NCBI GenBank assembly: GCA_001939145.1
Contig: LSRX01001094.1
Location: forward strand, 104,159 to 168,158
Direction of reading: 5' to 3'
DNA length: 64,000 nucleotides
Source: Symbiodinium microadriaticum
Taxonomy: Eukaryota; Sar; Dinophyceae; Suessiales; Symbiodiniaceae
Made by a program: the position numbers and the translations under genes. The notes under the pieces were generated by a model that saw nothing but the letters and a program-made list of their open reading frames with translations, was not told where the DNA came from and ran no database searches. Below, piece by piece: positions 12,240 through 24,800 of this stretch (position 1 is the stretch's first letter; the number at the start of each line of letters is the position of its first letter).

Positions 12240-12640
12240 CTATGAGATCCTGAGCTCTTTCAAGTACGCCGTAAGATAATGGACAAAACTTCCTGAGAAG
12301 TCGCCCCCTAGTTGGGTGAGGAGGGCGAGGACAGTGATTCCGATTAGGAGAATTCCCGACGACCGAGGTTCCTCCGTGGAAAGCTGCTCGGGCTCTTTCT
12401 GGTGCATCGAAGGGTCGTCGGAGTCGTCGGATGCCACCTTTTCCAATGGGAGTCGTGGCGGCCCCGAACGCCTGAGCTCTGAAGCCCTGAGCCACAAATG
12501 AGCTTTAACGCAAGCTTAAACAAGTTCCAGAAGAAAAACCAAGCTCCTGCAAACTCTGGGTATCCGTGCTCGGGTGTTGTTCGTTTGTAGTCGGGGAGCC
12601 CACGCCAAGGCGATGTCTCGATGGCAGTGCCCGAACTCAT
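12240..12640 (-). CDS. Candidate exons of a membrane protein, unknown
   Basis: Two overlapping minus-strand frames look coding. The upstream one (12640 to about 12510) has an aromatic hydrophobic run, AGAWFFFWNLFKLALKLI. The downstream one, open from about 12497 to a stop at 12240, has an acidic Ser/Asp-rich stretch, then a membrane-like helix (GILLIGITVLALLTQLGG) and an amphipathic end (FVHYLTAYLKELRIS). They are in different frames, so a splice or a frame error would be needed to join them. No family was recognised, and the downstream frame begins without ATG. Confidence 0.3.
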
Positions 12641-15600
12641 CGACTCCGCAGAGGCTCCCTGAGTACCAGTACACAGGAGATTTCAGACGAGCAGAAAGCA
12701 ATCATGAAGCACTGGAGCTGCGCTGTCAAGTTATCATGTGGGGTGTGACGCACCGGCAACACCACAAGCAGTGGTCATGGTTTGGGGAAAGCCAGTAGCA
12801 ACCACAGAAAAACGAAACAACAACCAACTAGCAAGACAGTGCTGCAGCAACAGAGCGACGGAGTAACAATGGTCATTCTGTTTGGCTCGCTGGCGTTGGT
12901 CCAAGTGAATCAGTTTGAGTGGAAGAGTCAGCCTGTTCAGACTTTGGGAGATGGTTTCATGAGCCGACAGGTCTATCGCCTGTACAGGGGTGCTTGCGGC
13001 GCCGAGGGGGACATCCAGGCCCGGCCTTTCGTTGGCAGTTGTAGTTGCCCTGCACTGCATGATGACCAGTCCACGCTAGAACCGGGCATCTTAGGCTCTC
13101 TTGGGCTGAAAGACCATAAAGCAAGCGATTTCCTGCATCTCATTTGCCACTCCGCGGTGCCAGGAACGATGTCGGATCTGGGCGACTTGGCTCCAAAGGC
13201 ACCTACAAATTGGCTTGGAGATCGACCTTGTGGGTAGCTGGGTGTTGGGCAGCATGCGCGGAGGGCTCCGCAAGAAGTACCAAGCAGGCTAGACTCGGCT
13301 AGACATGCCGAAAGATGTAGAAAAGCTGTTCCCTTCTTTGGGGCAAGATCGCCCTGCGCCAGCCTTGAAGTACCTGCCAAGGTCGATTTCACGCGGTTGC
13401 AGATTGCAGTTGCCGAGTACAACACCCCCGCATCCCCTACAAATTGCATTTCTCTGCTGGACATAACTTGGTGTCACTGCGATGCGCTGGACCAGGACCG
13501 AGCTGCCGATGTGTGAAGATGCTATGTCTAGGCTGACGAACCAAGTTCTCCGTACAGCACAGGGTGCTTGATCAGGGTCAAGGATACCGGGTGGCATCCC
13601 GATGAATGCTGTCAGGGCATGTGAGACGACGTGCTGGTTTTTCAGGACTCCTCCTGGCTCTACCGCATCGACGTTTTCAGCCGGAGCCCTCCGAAAGGAG
13701 CACATGACGCCCTTTTTTCATCGGAGCTGCTTCGGTCACGGGTCATTCCCTCTTCTGAGGAGGAGCTTCTCCGACACGCCAGACAAGGCCGGAACCCATG
13801 CAGAAGCCTAGAATTAGCGCAACTTGGCGAGCAAAGTCAAGCTTGGCTCATGAGATTGGCATCAGGCATGCTTCTGTTTCGTCATGCGTCTGCGAAAAAA
13901 ACCATAGAATCGAAACAGCTCTGCGGGGCTGGCAAATTCTGAGGTTGCAGGGTCCTCGACCACATTGCAAGAATTCGGCAGCCTGGCTGCCCTTGGATGC
14001 TTTGCAGTCGATTTAGCTTTGCAGTGCCTGCTCAGGACTCGCGCTACAAAAGCTGCTGAAGTCTCGGGACAACGAAGGTCACGGCCGCCTCTACTTCATC
14101 CAGAAGCGATTGTTCCAATATCTCTGGAGATCGGTCCAGCTGTCAGTCAGCGAGGAGCGTGGTTTTTCCGCACTCGGTTTTGCATCCTGCAGCAGCACCC
14201 ACCCACTCCCAGGTCCTAGGTCCTAGGTATTGAGATATTCGAGCATGAGCACACTCAGCGTGCACTACATGCCTGAGCATTTGCCTGCAGTACTTTGCTC
14301 GCGCAGGATCGCTTGGTTGAGGCGCAAGCAGTGCTGGCTTTCAACCTCAATCCAAAGGACTGGCACTTTCCACGGCCACATATTCTGGGCTTTGCTTCTT
14401 GGTAACATCCTCCCGGTTGCCTCTCACGCAGGAAGGCATTGCATATTTAAAGCGTGACTTGGACCGCACATATACGGATCATGTCTTCTCGGCTGTGCCC
14501 GAACAGATGCCTCCTGGCCTGTTCCTGAGATCCTAAGGAAAGTTGAAAAAGGACACCGATGACGCTGCTTTTCTGCAGCCAAACGACCCCACGTTCCGAA
14601 AAACGAAGAGACGAGACAAGTGTTTTCCTGCACAACAAGCAGAAGCTGAGTCTGACTGGAATTCTGGTGTCCCAAGAGCTTAGGGGAGGACATTCCGCCT
14701 CTACTGAGTAAGTTCTGGTCCCACCGAGGAGATCGGTGAGTGGCTCTCCCAGGTATGCACCGAACGTGGTGGTCTTGATCCGACCATGCTAGGACCGCCT
14801 GAGCGATCCGATACAGATCTCTAATTTGGAGCTATAGCCAGACAATCAGAAAGAATTGATCCGCAGGAGACTACTTCAGCAGGCGAGATACACTGCAGAT
14901 CTTTTGGAGCTTTGTCAGCCGCATTGCTGCCCAGACGCACTCTTGACTTGCAGTGGCGTTGAATGGCTGAAGCTGTGTGACGCTGGAATGCCTGCAATGC
15001 TTGCCAACGTCGGAGACGGTTTCGAAGCGACCTTCTGTGTTGGACTCTGTGAACTTGTAAACCCCAGACTTGTCGCCCAAGGACTTTTCCAAGCAGGATT
15101 TGGTCTCGGCACTTCGACAACTCTTCGACACTTTCAAGCCCGGAGGAGAGGGGCAAGCGACTGGGTGCTGAAAGCTCCTTGTGCAGCGGCTTTCATAGTC
15201 TATTGAGCCTGTTCTGCCGGAATATGCTGGCGATCGCCCACCCAGCCCAGCATTTTGCATACAGAACGGTACACTGGCTGGGTAGGGATGTAAGCCGACT
15301 CTGTCTCAGGTGATCACCCGCATTCTGGAATATTTTGCGGAGTCCTACTTTCTGCAATCTGGCTGGTTTATTGGAGAGAACATGCAACAACATGAAGCAT
15401 GCGCAGTTGTTGTACAGATGTTGAGCAATCGGCGATGGACAGCAGGGCCGATCCTGGGCTTTGCAGATAGCTTTAGCAGTTCAGCAGCCGTCCTCCTATG
15501 TAAGATGCACAAGGCGCGCTCTGTCCTGGGAGGCAATGGCAGAAGCAAGCCGACTCCGCCAGCAGTTTGACCAACTACAAGTCTTCCGACACTGTCTTTC

Positions 15601-15663
15601 AGGCCCGTGGGCCCTAATTCCTGTGTGACGGGGAAGGGGCCAGGGTATTCTGTAAACCTGTTT
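12641..15663. other. No recognisable gene
   Basis: Several open frames of 100-160 codons occur on both strands (for example 12782-13237 + and 14856-15206 +), all without motifs. A short tandem of CTAGGTC lies near 14211-14228. Nothing here can be named. Confidence 0.45.
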
Positions 15664-15703
15664 NNNNNNNNNNNNNNNNNNNNNNNNNNNNNNNNNNNNN
15701 NNN
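15664..15703. other. Assembly gap (40 N)
   Basis: Forty consecutive unknown bases. Just to the right, 15739-15754 is a perfect 7+7 bp palindrome (TTAATAC GG GTATTAA) followed by C-rich low complexity to about 15785, which may explain why assembly stalled. Confidence 0.98.
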
Positions 15704-15754
15704 TACTTAGATTACTTCCTGAAATAGGCCTTAGTGCCTTAATACGGGTATTAA

Positions 15755-16464
15755 TGCCCCCTACCCCCCTCCCCCCTACACCCCCAAAGTGTCCTTATGA
15801 TTTTTGATTTTTGCAGATAGCATGGGCTCTCGGATTAAACTCATTGTGGCACAGGACAGAGCTGAAACGAAGGATCGGTAGTTCTGCTGCAGAAACATCC
15901 GTGCCATGCCGAATTCTGAACTTAGGACAGTAAGGATGTCGGGAGTGAAGTTGTGCTTATGCTGGCATGTTCAATGTGTGAAAAGCTGTTATGCCCGTAT
16001 GTTGCCATCAATAGGCATAGGTTATCATAGTTTGCACAAGATTACCTCTGCTGTTGGTCTGCCTTGGCCGTGACAGGTGGCCGTCAGCAGCTCGGCAGAT
16101 GCGATTGGTCCTCATGCCCGCCATGCTGTCCCTTGAAAAACCTCGACTGTGTGGGCGGTGCTTTGAGCAAACACTCCAAACTCTTGAGCATCGAGCTGAC
16201 ATGGACGGAAGGGGCAAAGCTCCTGCTGCTGAGGCCTCATTATGCTGAATACAGGCCTGCACGTGGCCAGCAAAAAGCTGAAGAAGGCGAATACAGCAGC
16301 GATGACCTTGGAGGAGTACATCTCCAACACAAGGCTTGGGGTGGGTTGGAAGATTGTGGTTTCTCTTGGAATGCTGCTTCGATGCCTTCCAATAAGTCTT
16401 AGAACGCATCGAAGCAGTATATCCACAAGGGGAAGAATCAGGATGGCCGTGCTGCCCGCCCGAA
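15755..16464. other. Unrecognised DNA with competing open frames
   Basis: A minus-strand frame (16112-16537) contains two membrane-like helices (ILILPLVDILLRCVL and VIAAVFAFFSFLLA). A plus-strand frame (16242-16511) encodes a basic stretch with MTLEEYISNTRLGVGWK. They overlap, at most one is real, and neither matches a family I know. Confidence 0.3.
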
Positions 16465-16621
16465 ATGCCCCCGAAGAGAGACCTCGAAGAAGCTTCCAGA
16501 GCCTCAGATAGTGTTGAGCCCACAATCTTCGAGCCACCCGGATCTAGACGACTCGACAGGCGCCTGGTTTCCGAGGAGGAGGTCCCGAACGAGGCCCTGA
16601 GGCCGCTCGTCCGATACTGTC
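16465..16621 (+). CDS. Exon-like open stretch, unknown
   Basis: An ATG-initiated stretch rich in Glu, Arg and Ser (MPPKRDLEEASRASDSVEP and onward) with a moderately high GC at third positions. It has no domain. It may be an exon of a hydrophilic protein; the end is uncertain because the sequence turns Cys/Gly-rich after about 16621. Confidence 0.25.
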
Positions 16622-16759
16622 GGGGGTGCCTAGGCCTCGCGAGCTTTTCGTGCTGTTGGTGCAGGCTTCAGGGGGATGGAGGTTCGTGAATTCGGGATTA
16701 GGGACTTCATGCTTTTCCAGATCTTGATTGGGTCCCCCTGATATTTTATATCGTGTACG

Positions 16760-16881
16760 TAGAGAGAGAGAGCGAGAGAGAGAGAGAGAAAGAGAGAGAG
16801 AGCGAGAGAGAGAGAGCGAGAGAGAGAGAGAGAGAGCGAGAGCGAGAGCGAGAGCGAGAGCGAGAGCGAGAGCGAGAGCGA
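16760..16881. repeat. GA dinucleotide microsatellite with GC-interrupted units
   Basis: GAGAGA runs interrupted by AGCGAG units, the right half being almost regular GAGAGC. The Arg/Glu alternating open frames over it on the plus strand, including the 297-codon frame starting at 16728, are repeat artefacts. Confidence 0.95.
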
Positions 16882-17610
16882 GCGCACGTATGCTTGCAGG
16901 TGCCGTGGAAGGCTCATTTGTTCAGAAGAACACCTCGGTACTGTACATGTTAGTTCGCCCTGGGCAGGACCTGGTTCGAGGACATCAGCGGACTTGGCTT
17001 GCATTGATATCGTGGTTTTTGAAATTGAGTTCGGACGTGATCTTGGGTCAGTGCATGGAGCAGCTGAATCCCCCTTTGGCTCAGCGTGAATCACAACCTG
17101 TTCTGAGAACGGCTTGGATGCAACCAGGTACTTGTTTCATAGAGCTTGTGGAATGGAGACCATTGTGTAGAAGCCGAAGCGCCAACTCCGAGGTTGTACA
17201 GAGATCTCCGTGGAACCCATGCCCCGCACGCCATTCTCCAAGCTGCCCGTCCAGCCGAATATCGAGGGATGGCCTGGGCCCTGGACCGAGGAGCGAAGAA
17301 ACATGCGCTGAGTGCATAGATGCGTCGGCAGTGTCACGCCGAGCTTCACCGGCTTTGTGCTGTCTCTGCGCACCAGCTGCGACTTTTCCCAGGCTCATTG
17401 CTGTGATGGAGGGTGCACGTCGCTTGCGGTTTTGGGCAGTGCTGGTCAGCTCCTCATACAGGGCGGGTGACGCAGAGATCCGAGTGATGGAGAGCACAAA
17501 AGTGGAAGGAGGTACTAGAACTGAGGTAGGACTGCATTCCAGCTGCCATCGGCAACTTGCCTACTTGTACCAAGGTGCTCCAGCGCATCTATCTCTTTTC
17601 CGATTCGCAG

Positions 17611-17762
17611 GGCGATGTTGATCCTGAGGATGTCATTGACTTGAAAGATGTTGCAGTTGCAGCACTCGCAGAAGCTTCTCCGCATCTACGAGAAGTGAAG
17701 CTCCCGTCGAGAGATTGTTGCGCAACTTATGAGGAGCTGAGCCCCGACCACCCTCAAATCCT
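17611..17762 (+). CDS. Exon-like stretch after a strong 3' splice site
   Basis: A pyrimidine-rich tract ending in CGATTCGCAG at 17610 is followed by an acidic open stretch (GDVDPEDVIDLKDVAVAALA, then HLREVKLPSR). The acidic start is EF-hand-like in feel but lacks the loop pattern. Downstream donor not fixed; after about 17762 the sequence is C/T-rich and unlikely to be coding. Confidence 0.3.
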
Positions 17763-20697
17763 ATCACGCCAGTCTCTTCTCCTTGTCTTATCAGTGCATG
17801 CCCTCTACCTTCGATGTGATGTGCGAGCTGGGTTAGGTGGGGCTTCGCCAGAGCGTGGCCCCCAGACCCAATTGTATCTCTGCGCTCTCCTCCCTCTCTC
17901 ACCCGCAAGCTTCTTCCTAGCCTGCTCACCCAATTGCAAAACCCTTCCGACAGCAATCCCCTCGCATCGGTTGCTTTCTCCTCTCTCCCCCCCCACCCAT
18001 CCCGCACCCATCCTCGCTTTCCCTCCCTGCTTCTCCATGAATGACTTTTCCTCTCCTGGAAGTCTCCCCGGCTTCTCTTCTCCTAAAGGCCCCGCCTTGC
18101 AGCGGCTGCACCTTCATTCCTCGGAAAGGGTTGTTGTCGTCCACTCCGCCCCAATTTTGTAACCGGAGCTCCGTATGCCCCACTGTCTTGTTGCGCGGCA
18201 TCTCCTGTTTGTAAAGGAGGAATGCGCAAAGTATGTTTTTTGAGGTCTTTGTTCGAAGGCATGTGAGCACCAACGACCAGACACAGCCACTGCCTGCGCA
18301 CGAGACTAGTTTACTCTGCAGCTCAAAAAGCACTCATCCCACTCAACAACAAAAAGACTGCATGGAGTTCCTGGCTCAAAGCAATCGATGAACTCCAACA
18401 TGCCGTCAATCGAACGAGAGGCTGTGAGAGCCTGCTTGGTCTACAAGGGTTCCTGGGGGGATCTGGGCGGTTGTGGGGCTGGATATCCGAATGTGTAACT
18501 CGTGACGGTGTTGCCGCCCAGGAAGACAGCGCTGCAAAGAAGAGGTACACAAATCACTTGCTCCTTGTCTGTCCCAGAGGTGGTGAGAGTGCTGATGATG
18601 GTGGTGGTGGTGGTGGTGGTAGTGCGGCTTGATGTCCCGTGAGGAGTCATAAGCCTTGCTGCTGCGCGGCACGCCGGCCACCAGCGCCCTGGCAACTCGA
18701 GGCCACCAGCAGGCGGGAGCGGACAGATGTTCCAAGCAGCCGCCTGAAATTCAGATTCAGTCACCCTCGAGGGAAGGCGAAGACATGCGTTTCGATGCAA
18801 GGCTTGCTAGGTTGGCTTGGTATAACCACTTGGAGGTTTGAACAATGCAATCAGTTCCACTGGTTCACTTCCGTTGCATTGCACGGAATGCTGGCCCAGG
18901 TCTATGTAAGAGCATACTCATTCATCAAGGGCCTCCTAGCTCGTATTCCTTGCTGTGTATGGGAGCGAGCGGAGGCGCAGTCGCTGCTGTCGGAGCGGAA
19001 ACGGTGAAGGAAGGGAAATTCACCAGGTCAAACGGCAAAAAGCTGAGGTCACCAAGCATACCGCTACGTCGATTTGGGGCCTAAGTTTGGCAGAAGCCCC
19101 GATTCAAGTCCCAAAAAGGTCTGAGCTTGTCAGCATGTAGGTTGTGGTCTCCTGCGGCTGCGACCATATCCTCGCCTCGTCGCCCCTCTAAGATACTGAT
19201 GCAGTGCCGCAACAACTTCCTTGCCAGGGCGCTCGAGATTTCACAGCGCTCGCCGGGCCCACCAGCGATCCTGACGAAGTCAAGCTCCTGGGCGGGCAGA
19301 GAAGGGGAGGGCTGTCGGAGAACGGGCGGAGGGAAGGGGATGGGCAAGCGAGATCTGTGGGAGGGGGGGAGCGGGGGCGGGGGGTCGCAATTGCAAAAAC
19401 AGGGTCACAAAACTTTCGACCTGCAGGGAGAAGGACTAGGTAGAGGGTATTTAGTTAAACCGCCAAGACGCCGGAGTGAAACCTCAGCGGATTCTAGCAT
19501 AGCATTCCGAGCTTTTGATGCCTGATTTCCACGTGTGGGCCATACCGGCCCGACGGACATACGCCATGCTTTGAGCCTTCGAGATTTCGGTAGCGAACAC
19601 CCAGCCGCAGCCAGGGATGCTCTTGTCTTTCGGTGGGCTCTAGGTGAAAGCAGCACGGGTTTCTGCTTCAAAAGCTGCCTACAACGCAAGGTCCGACACC
19701 CCTTCGGCGGCTGGTCTTGGTGGCAGAGAGCCAAGATTTGGCCGACAAGTGGGTGCATCCTGTCTTGAAAAGGTTGAGTCTTGTTGCACATTCCGGCCGA
19801 GACCGATCACACAGGTGTGAGACTGATGTGTGCATGTAGTTCTAGACACATACATACATAGATAGATACATACTCTATATAGATACATATATATATATAT
19901 AGATATAGATATTTATGTGTATTTTCGTAAACTTGGTTGGAATTACTTTCAGCAAACAGAAGGCCTGACACCAGACCACAGAAGCCGGCTTTGCTGGCTC
20001 GCTGTAGCTGCATGCCAGGACGCCCACACTACACTCCAGAGGTTGCTGCTGTCCAAGTGTCGAAAGCACATGCATGCCTTAGCTGCCGCCTCCTAAGGCA
20101 CATGATCTCCTGTGGGCCTTGAGACAAGCGCTGCAAATGAAAAATCGTGCCTGCCCCCTGCATGCCCCGAAGTGCAGAAGTGACATCGACGCCGCCCAGC
20201 TGGCAGAGCTGTGGCCAAGCACTGTCTTGAGCGTCCTCTGTGGCGAGGGTTCTGGGCGGACTCTGAGACGGGTGTAAGACACGTGGTCGCGCAGGCAGCG
20301 ACTCTAGGTTAAGGCGGCTGGCCCGAGTCATTTCCAATAGGCCTTTGCTCCTGTTTCATTCCTTTGTCACGGAATTCGACAGCATTTGCTCCTACATTGA
20401 TGGCAAACGCCCGCAAGACGCAAGCTCATGCTCGGTACAGTAAGTTTTGTTGACTGCGTGCCTCTCTGCAACATGCGCATGAGGCTCTTACAGACCTCTT
20501 GTTTTCCTTGGAGGGCATCGGTGAGACAGCGATCACGTTATTGTCGTGGCTTGGCCGCACACAGCTGCTGCAATTCCTATAGGCCTGTGACATTTCAACG
20601 CAAACACAGCGGTGATGTAGGCCTCTGAGTTTGCTCAGCAGCTCCGGGATCAAGCTCGCGGCATTAGAGGCGCAGTGAGACACCTCCGATTGGAGAC
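17763..20697. other. Non-coding, with microsatellites
   Basis: C/T-rich DNA to about 18060, a GATGGTGGTGG run at 18595-18622, and a mixed ACAT/GATA/TA microsatellite at 19848-19920. No open frame has a recognisable domain. Confidence 0.5.
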
Positions 20698-21819
20698 ATG
20701 GCCCGGTATGCCCAAAACACCACCTGCGGTCACACATGCCCGTGGGGCAGCGGTGATGCCGACATGCCGGACGCGTTCACCATTGCTGCCATGAAGGCTG
20801 CACGTCGGAGGGAGTCCAAGGAGACGATCACAAGCGAGGCACCGGACGTTGGCCGATCTACTGAAGCTGGGAGCCTGGAACAAGCCCAGGTTCCGAAGCT
20901 GCAGGAGATATCTCCACGGCCGGATGCCTTAAAAAGCTCTCGTTCCACGGAGGCACTGACCACCTGGCGCTCCGCGGACTCGCGGGCTTCGCGCGCCTCC
21001 CGGGCATCCACCAGCAAAAGCGGCAAGGGCAAGGGTGTCGAGGCGAAAATGATGAACTTGATCCAAAAGTGCCTGGACAAGAAGGTGCTTGAGATGCAAG
21101 AGGTGAAGGTCCAAGCGCCCGCCAGCGAGGTGAGCTTGAGTGCTCGCTCCAGCGAGACTGTGCTGACTCAGATGACCCAGCCCGAGGCACCATCCCATGT
21201 CGAGACCGACACGAGCGTGAAGGCAGAGCCTCAGCCAGAAGCAGTGACCATGGCCGGGAAGCGAGCACAGGCACAGAAGCTTTCTGGTGCTGCACTTGGG
21301 AAGTTCGACGATGACCAGTCACGCTTGGCTTACATGGACATGCAAAAAAGTGCTGCAGATGCTCGCAACAAGAATCGCTCTTCCCTGTGCTTTGGATACG
21401 AGCCACCCTCTCGTGAGCCACAGGCAGAAGGCCAAAGCATGGCCAACAAGCGTGCTCAGGCTCAGAGACTCTCGGATGCCTCCCTGGGAAAGTTTGATGC
21501 CGACCAGTCTCGCCTTGCCTTTCTCGAGATGCAGAAGAGAGCCGCGGAGGTGCGAAACAAGAACCGCTCCGCCCATTGCTTCGACAAGGCAGACGCTCCC
21601 CAGTACCCAGCTCTGCTCCACAAGGCGGACGGGCCAGTTGAAAAGAAGGACCAAGGGACGCATGCCACCATGGCAGGCAAGCGTGCCAAGGCCCAGAAGG
21701 TTTCGGAGGCTACGCTGGGCAAGTTCGACGCAGACAAGTCCATGGATGCATACCTTGACATGCAGAAGAGTGCGGAGGAGCTGCGCAACAAGCACCGAGT
21801 CGGTCAGGGCATCTTCTGA
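20698..21819 (+). CDS. Three-repeat protein of unknown function (intact, single exon)
   Basis: An uninterrupted 373-residue frame with ATG start, TGA stop and strongly G/C-ending codons. The N-terminal half is Ser/Arg/Glu-rich and probably disordered, with a Lys-rich helix around residues 117-140 (KMMNLIQKCLDKKVLEMQ). The C-terminal half has three copies of a unit of about 48 residues beginning at 185, 248 and 325: a basic MAGKRAQAQ-like start, then LGKFDxDxS, then a Met/Gln helix ending RNKxR. Spacers are 15-30 residues and Pro/Glu-rich. No signal peptide or membrane segment. I do not recognise the repeat. Its charge and regularity suggest a binding or scaffold role, which is inference only. 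No neighbours or regulatory sites inform on function. Confidence 0.85.
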   Translation: MARYAQNTTCGHTCPWGSGDADMPDAFTIAAMKAARRRESKETITSEAPDVGRSTEAGSLEQAQVPKLQEISPRPDALKSSRSTEALTTWRSADSRASRASRASTSKSGKGKGVEAKMMNLIQKCLDKKVLEMQEVKVQAPASEVSLSARSSETVLTQMTQPEAPSHVETDTSVKAEPQPEAVTMAGKRAQAQKLSGAALGKFDDDQSRLAYMDMQKSAADARNKNRSSLCFGYEPPSREPQAEGQSMANKRAQAQRLSDASLGKFDADQSRLAFLEMQKRAAEVRNKNRSAHCFDKADAPQYPALLHKADGPVEKKDQGTHATMAGKRAKAQKVSEATLGKFDADKSMDAYLDMQKSAEELRNKHRVGQGIF

Positions 21820-24800
21820 GCAAATCCAGAGCTTTTCGGCTCCGTCATTTTTGGTTTGAAGGTTTAGCCCAAAGCAGGGGGCCCAGTTTCTCTTTGAATC
21901 AGAGACCTGCGTGTTGGCCGTGTGGCCTCACTTTGAGTTCCAGGTGCCTGAGAGGCGCGTCTGGCGGGGAAGTAGCCTGCGAATCCTGCGACATACAGTA
22001 TGTAAGCATGCCCAAGTCACACCTCCCGCCAGGCGTGCCTCAAGATCAACAGGTCGATCAGGCTCCTGCGAGCTAGGGACTTGTGTGCTGGCGCCAGCTG
22101 AGGGATCCACTCCTACAAATGGAAGGGATACATGTACAGCCACTCCGGCGTCGCTCAGCTCCCGCTTGGCTTGAAAAAGCAGACGGTGCCATCCGTCCCT
22201 GAGCCTTCATCCTGTAGGTGAAGTCCTGCTGACGCAGTTTCGCTGTACTTTTACAACCCCCTTCTCCGAAACATCCTGATAATGACTGTACTTCAGGGGT
22301 CGTTCAGGACTGACTGTGTGAAGTTTCTTGCAGCAGCGCACACCACAGAATGCATGAGGGTGTGCCCCAAGCGGCCCTCTGACGCAAGCCTGCGAACTGT
22401 CTTGTGCTGGGCTGTCTATACCACATGATTCAGCTTCGCCTGCAAATGGTTGTTTTCGTCTAGTTTCTTTGGCGTCCTTTCTCTTGCAACAGCGTTTACC
22501 CCTACATGCACGTTGTGTCATACAGAAGACGACGGCGCAAAGTATCACGATTGTTTCGACCGTGCAAGCTTCAACAAGTAGTGTAAGTAGTGTCGAAGGA
22601 GGGTAACACTGTCTAGCTGTCTAGCTCGACCTGCACCGCACTGTCTCAGGTCGATGATTGCTTGCAGCTACCTTTCACCGTTGCTGAGCAAAGCCAGCGG
22701 AAGGGTCAAAACAATCAGGGCAGTCGGCTGCATTGTCTCTCAACACGTCTGCCACGGCTGAAGCCTTCTATTGCCAGAACAGGTTGAGAGCACGACAGGG
22801 TAATATGATAGATGCGCACCGGCTTGGACGTAGAAACACCCCCGCGGTGAGACTCCGCCCAGAAGGGGTGGATAACCAGGGGGCGTTGTTGCATACATTT
22901 TTACATACATATATGTGTGTATATATATATATATACACACACTTGTATATTCCCCCACGCCGCGCCTCGGAAAACTTTCCCGCTGTGCGTTTCCCGCTGT
23001 GATGCGGTGCATATTTTGCGCTCATGTCCGTTTATTTACGAGGGATCCCTCGGGCACCGTCCCCCACTTTATGGCTTCGAAAGCCAGGAATCGTGCCAGT
23101 ACTTGGCTTGGGTGAAAGCAATCTGGCCGTCCGGCTGAGTCCCGGCGGTAAAGGGGGGCCGCATTGCAAAAAGGATTTTTGGCCGTGATCAAGTCTCGGG
23201 GAGGCCTTCTATTTCACGCGTCGGAATGCCACATCCTGCAAGGCGAGACTGAAATTCCTGGAACCCCGGCGCGCCTTGGAGGCCTCCTTGGGAATACAGT
23301 GAAGAGAGAGTGAAGAGTGAGCAATACTGATACTGATAAGGGTCTTCATACGGATGCAAGGCAAGTCGCACTGTTCGTACCTTGCTTTGAGCTGCCCTCA
23401 GCTCAGCGGAGTCCAGTCTGCCAGGTCAAGTCGTACCGCAATACAGCGAGTTGAGTAGACTCCTAGACATGTTTCACACTGTGTCGAATGCGTGCCGCTT
23501 GAAAGCCATGCTTTGAGCTGTGTCGTCGTAGGCAACGGAGGTAAGAGGAGCCTGCAGCGAAGATTTTCACAGGAACAAACTGCCCTTGGAAACAGCCTAT
23601 GGCTTGGTGACATGCAGTATGACCTGCAAGCGCCAATGGCAGACAAACTTACTTCGGACGATCGGAGAAGACAAGTTGCCTGCATGTAACAATCGGAGTG
23701 CATTACCATGGCCCAGAAGCCATTCTGGGCTATGCAACTTGGACGACTCGGTACACATGGCGGCAGTACCGGATATGCAGTAGGTCATCAATCCTCAATG
23801 TTGCGGGCTTGCTTCTGCAGGGTTGTTGCGCGAACTCACTGCACATGCTTGCTTCCATCCCTGCCAGCAGGACTCGCCGAGTGGAGGTCGCGATGGCCTG
23901 AGACTGCCGAATGCACGTGTGACGTTACAAGTCGGAAGTTCCGTGTAGTTGCCACTCAGGGGGTAGCAGAGCTTCGTTGGCCGAGAGGTGGCCATGTTCT
24001 TGCTTCTCTTCGTCGGCCCACGAATAATTCCACTACTCGTTGCAGGATAGATGAGCAGCTCGCCGTGCAGCTCAACCCTCGCCTAGAGGCTGATCCTCAA
24101 TCGGTCCCCACACCACTGCTGCATGTCTGCAAGGGTACGGTGATATTCCGAACATGCTGTCCCCAGACTATCAAGCCTGGGCCATAGGCCTTGAGCCACT
24201 GGTGCTTTTGTGCCAGGGGATGACTTCTCGCATGACAGGCGTTACTGCTACTTGAGTTGGATAAGCTCGGATGGGTTCTCTTGAGTTGAGCCTAAGTGCC
24301 CCGAATGAGTTGCTGCCAACTGATGCACCAGTTTAGTATGTTCGTAAGCCATTCTTTTGCAGGGCTCCTGTCATGATCTTCGATACTTGATTATTCATAC
24401 ATCTCCTAACGCAAGAATCGTGACAAGTTCTGGTCGTGTTGGCCTCTTACCGTTTCTTGGGCTTCTTGGGTTCTCCGCGAGAGTTCCTTCGCAAGACTTG
24501 CATGGGGGCATGGAACCACAGGGGTCCCAGCACAGCACATTTCCAAGCGATCCCTTGCCTTGACCGGAGCGATTTATGCAGACTCGGGCCACCAGGAGCA
24601 CTCCCGTTCTGTCGGCCTGGAGCTGGAAAACATGCGAAAAACTATGTCGCGCCCTCGAGACAGCGCCACAGTGATGCTGGTAGTGCTGTGCATTGCAGCA
24701 GCATGAATCGGTGGCACCTGCAAAAGAACGTCGGCAAGCAATCAGCCAGTTGTCGCGCAAATTACACATCCGGCAAGACGTTGAGCTGTGCTGGCTGCAG

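Noticed and set aside
16728..17621. 297-codon plus-strand ORF
   Set aside because: Its first part is the GA microsatellite read as Arg/Glu; the remainder has no recognisable domain.
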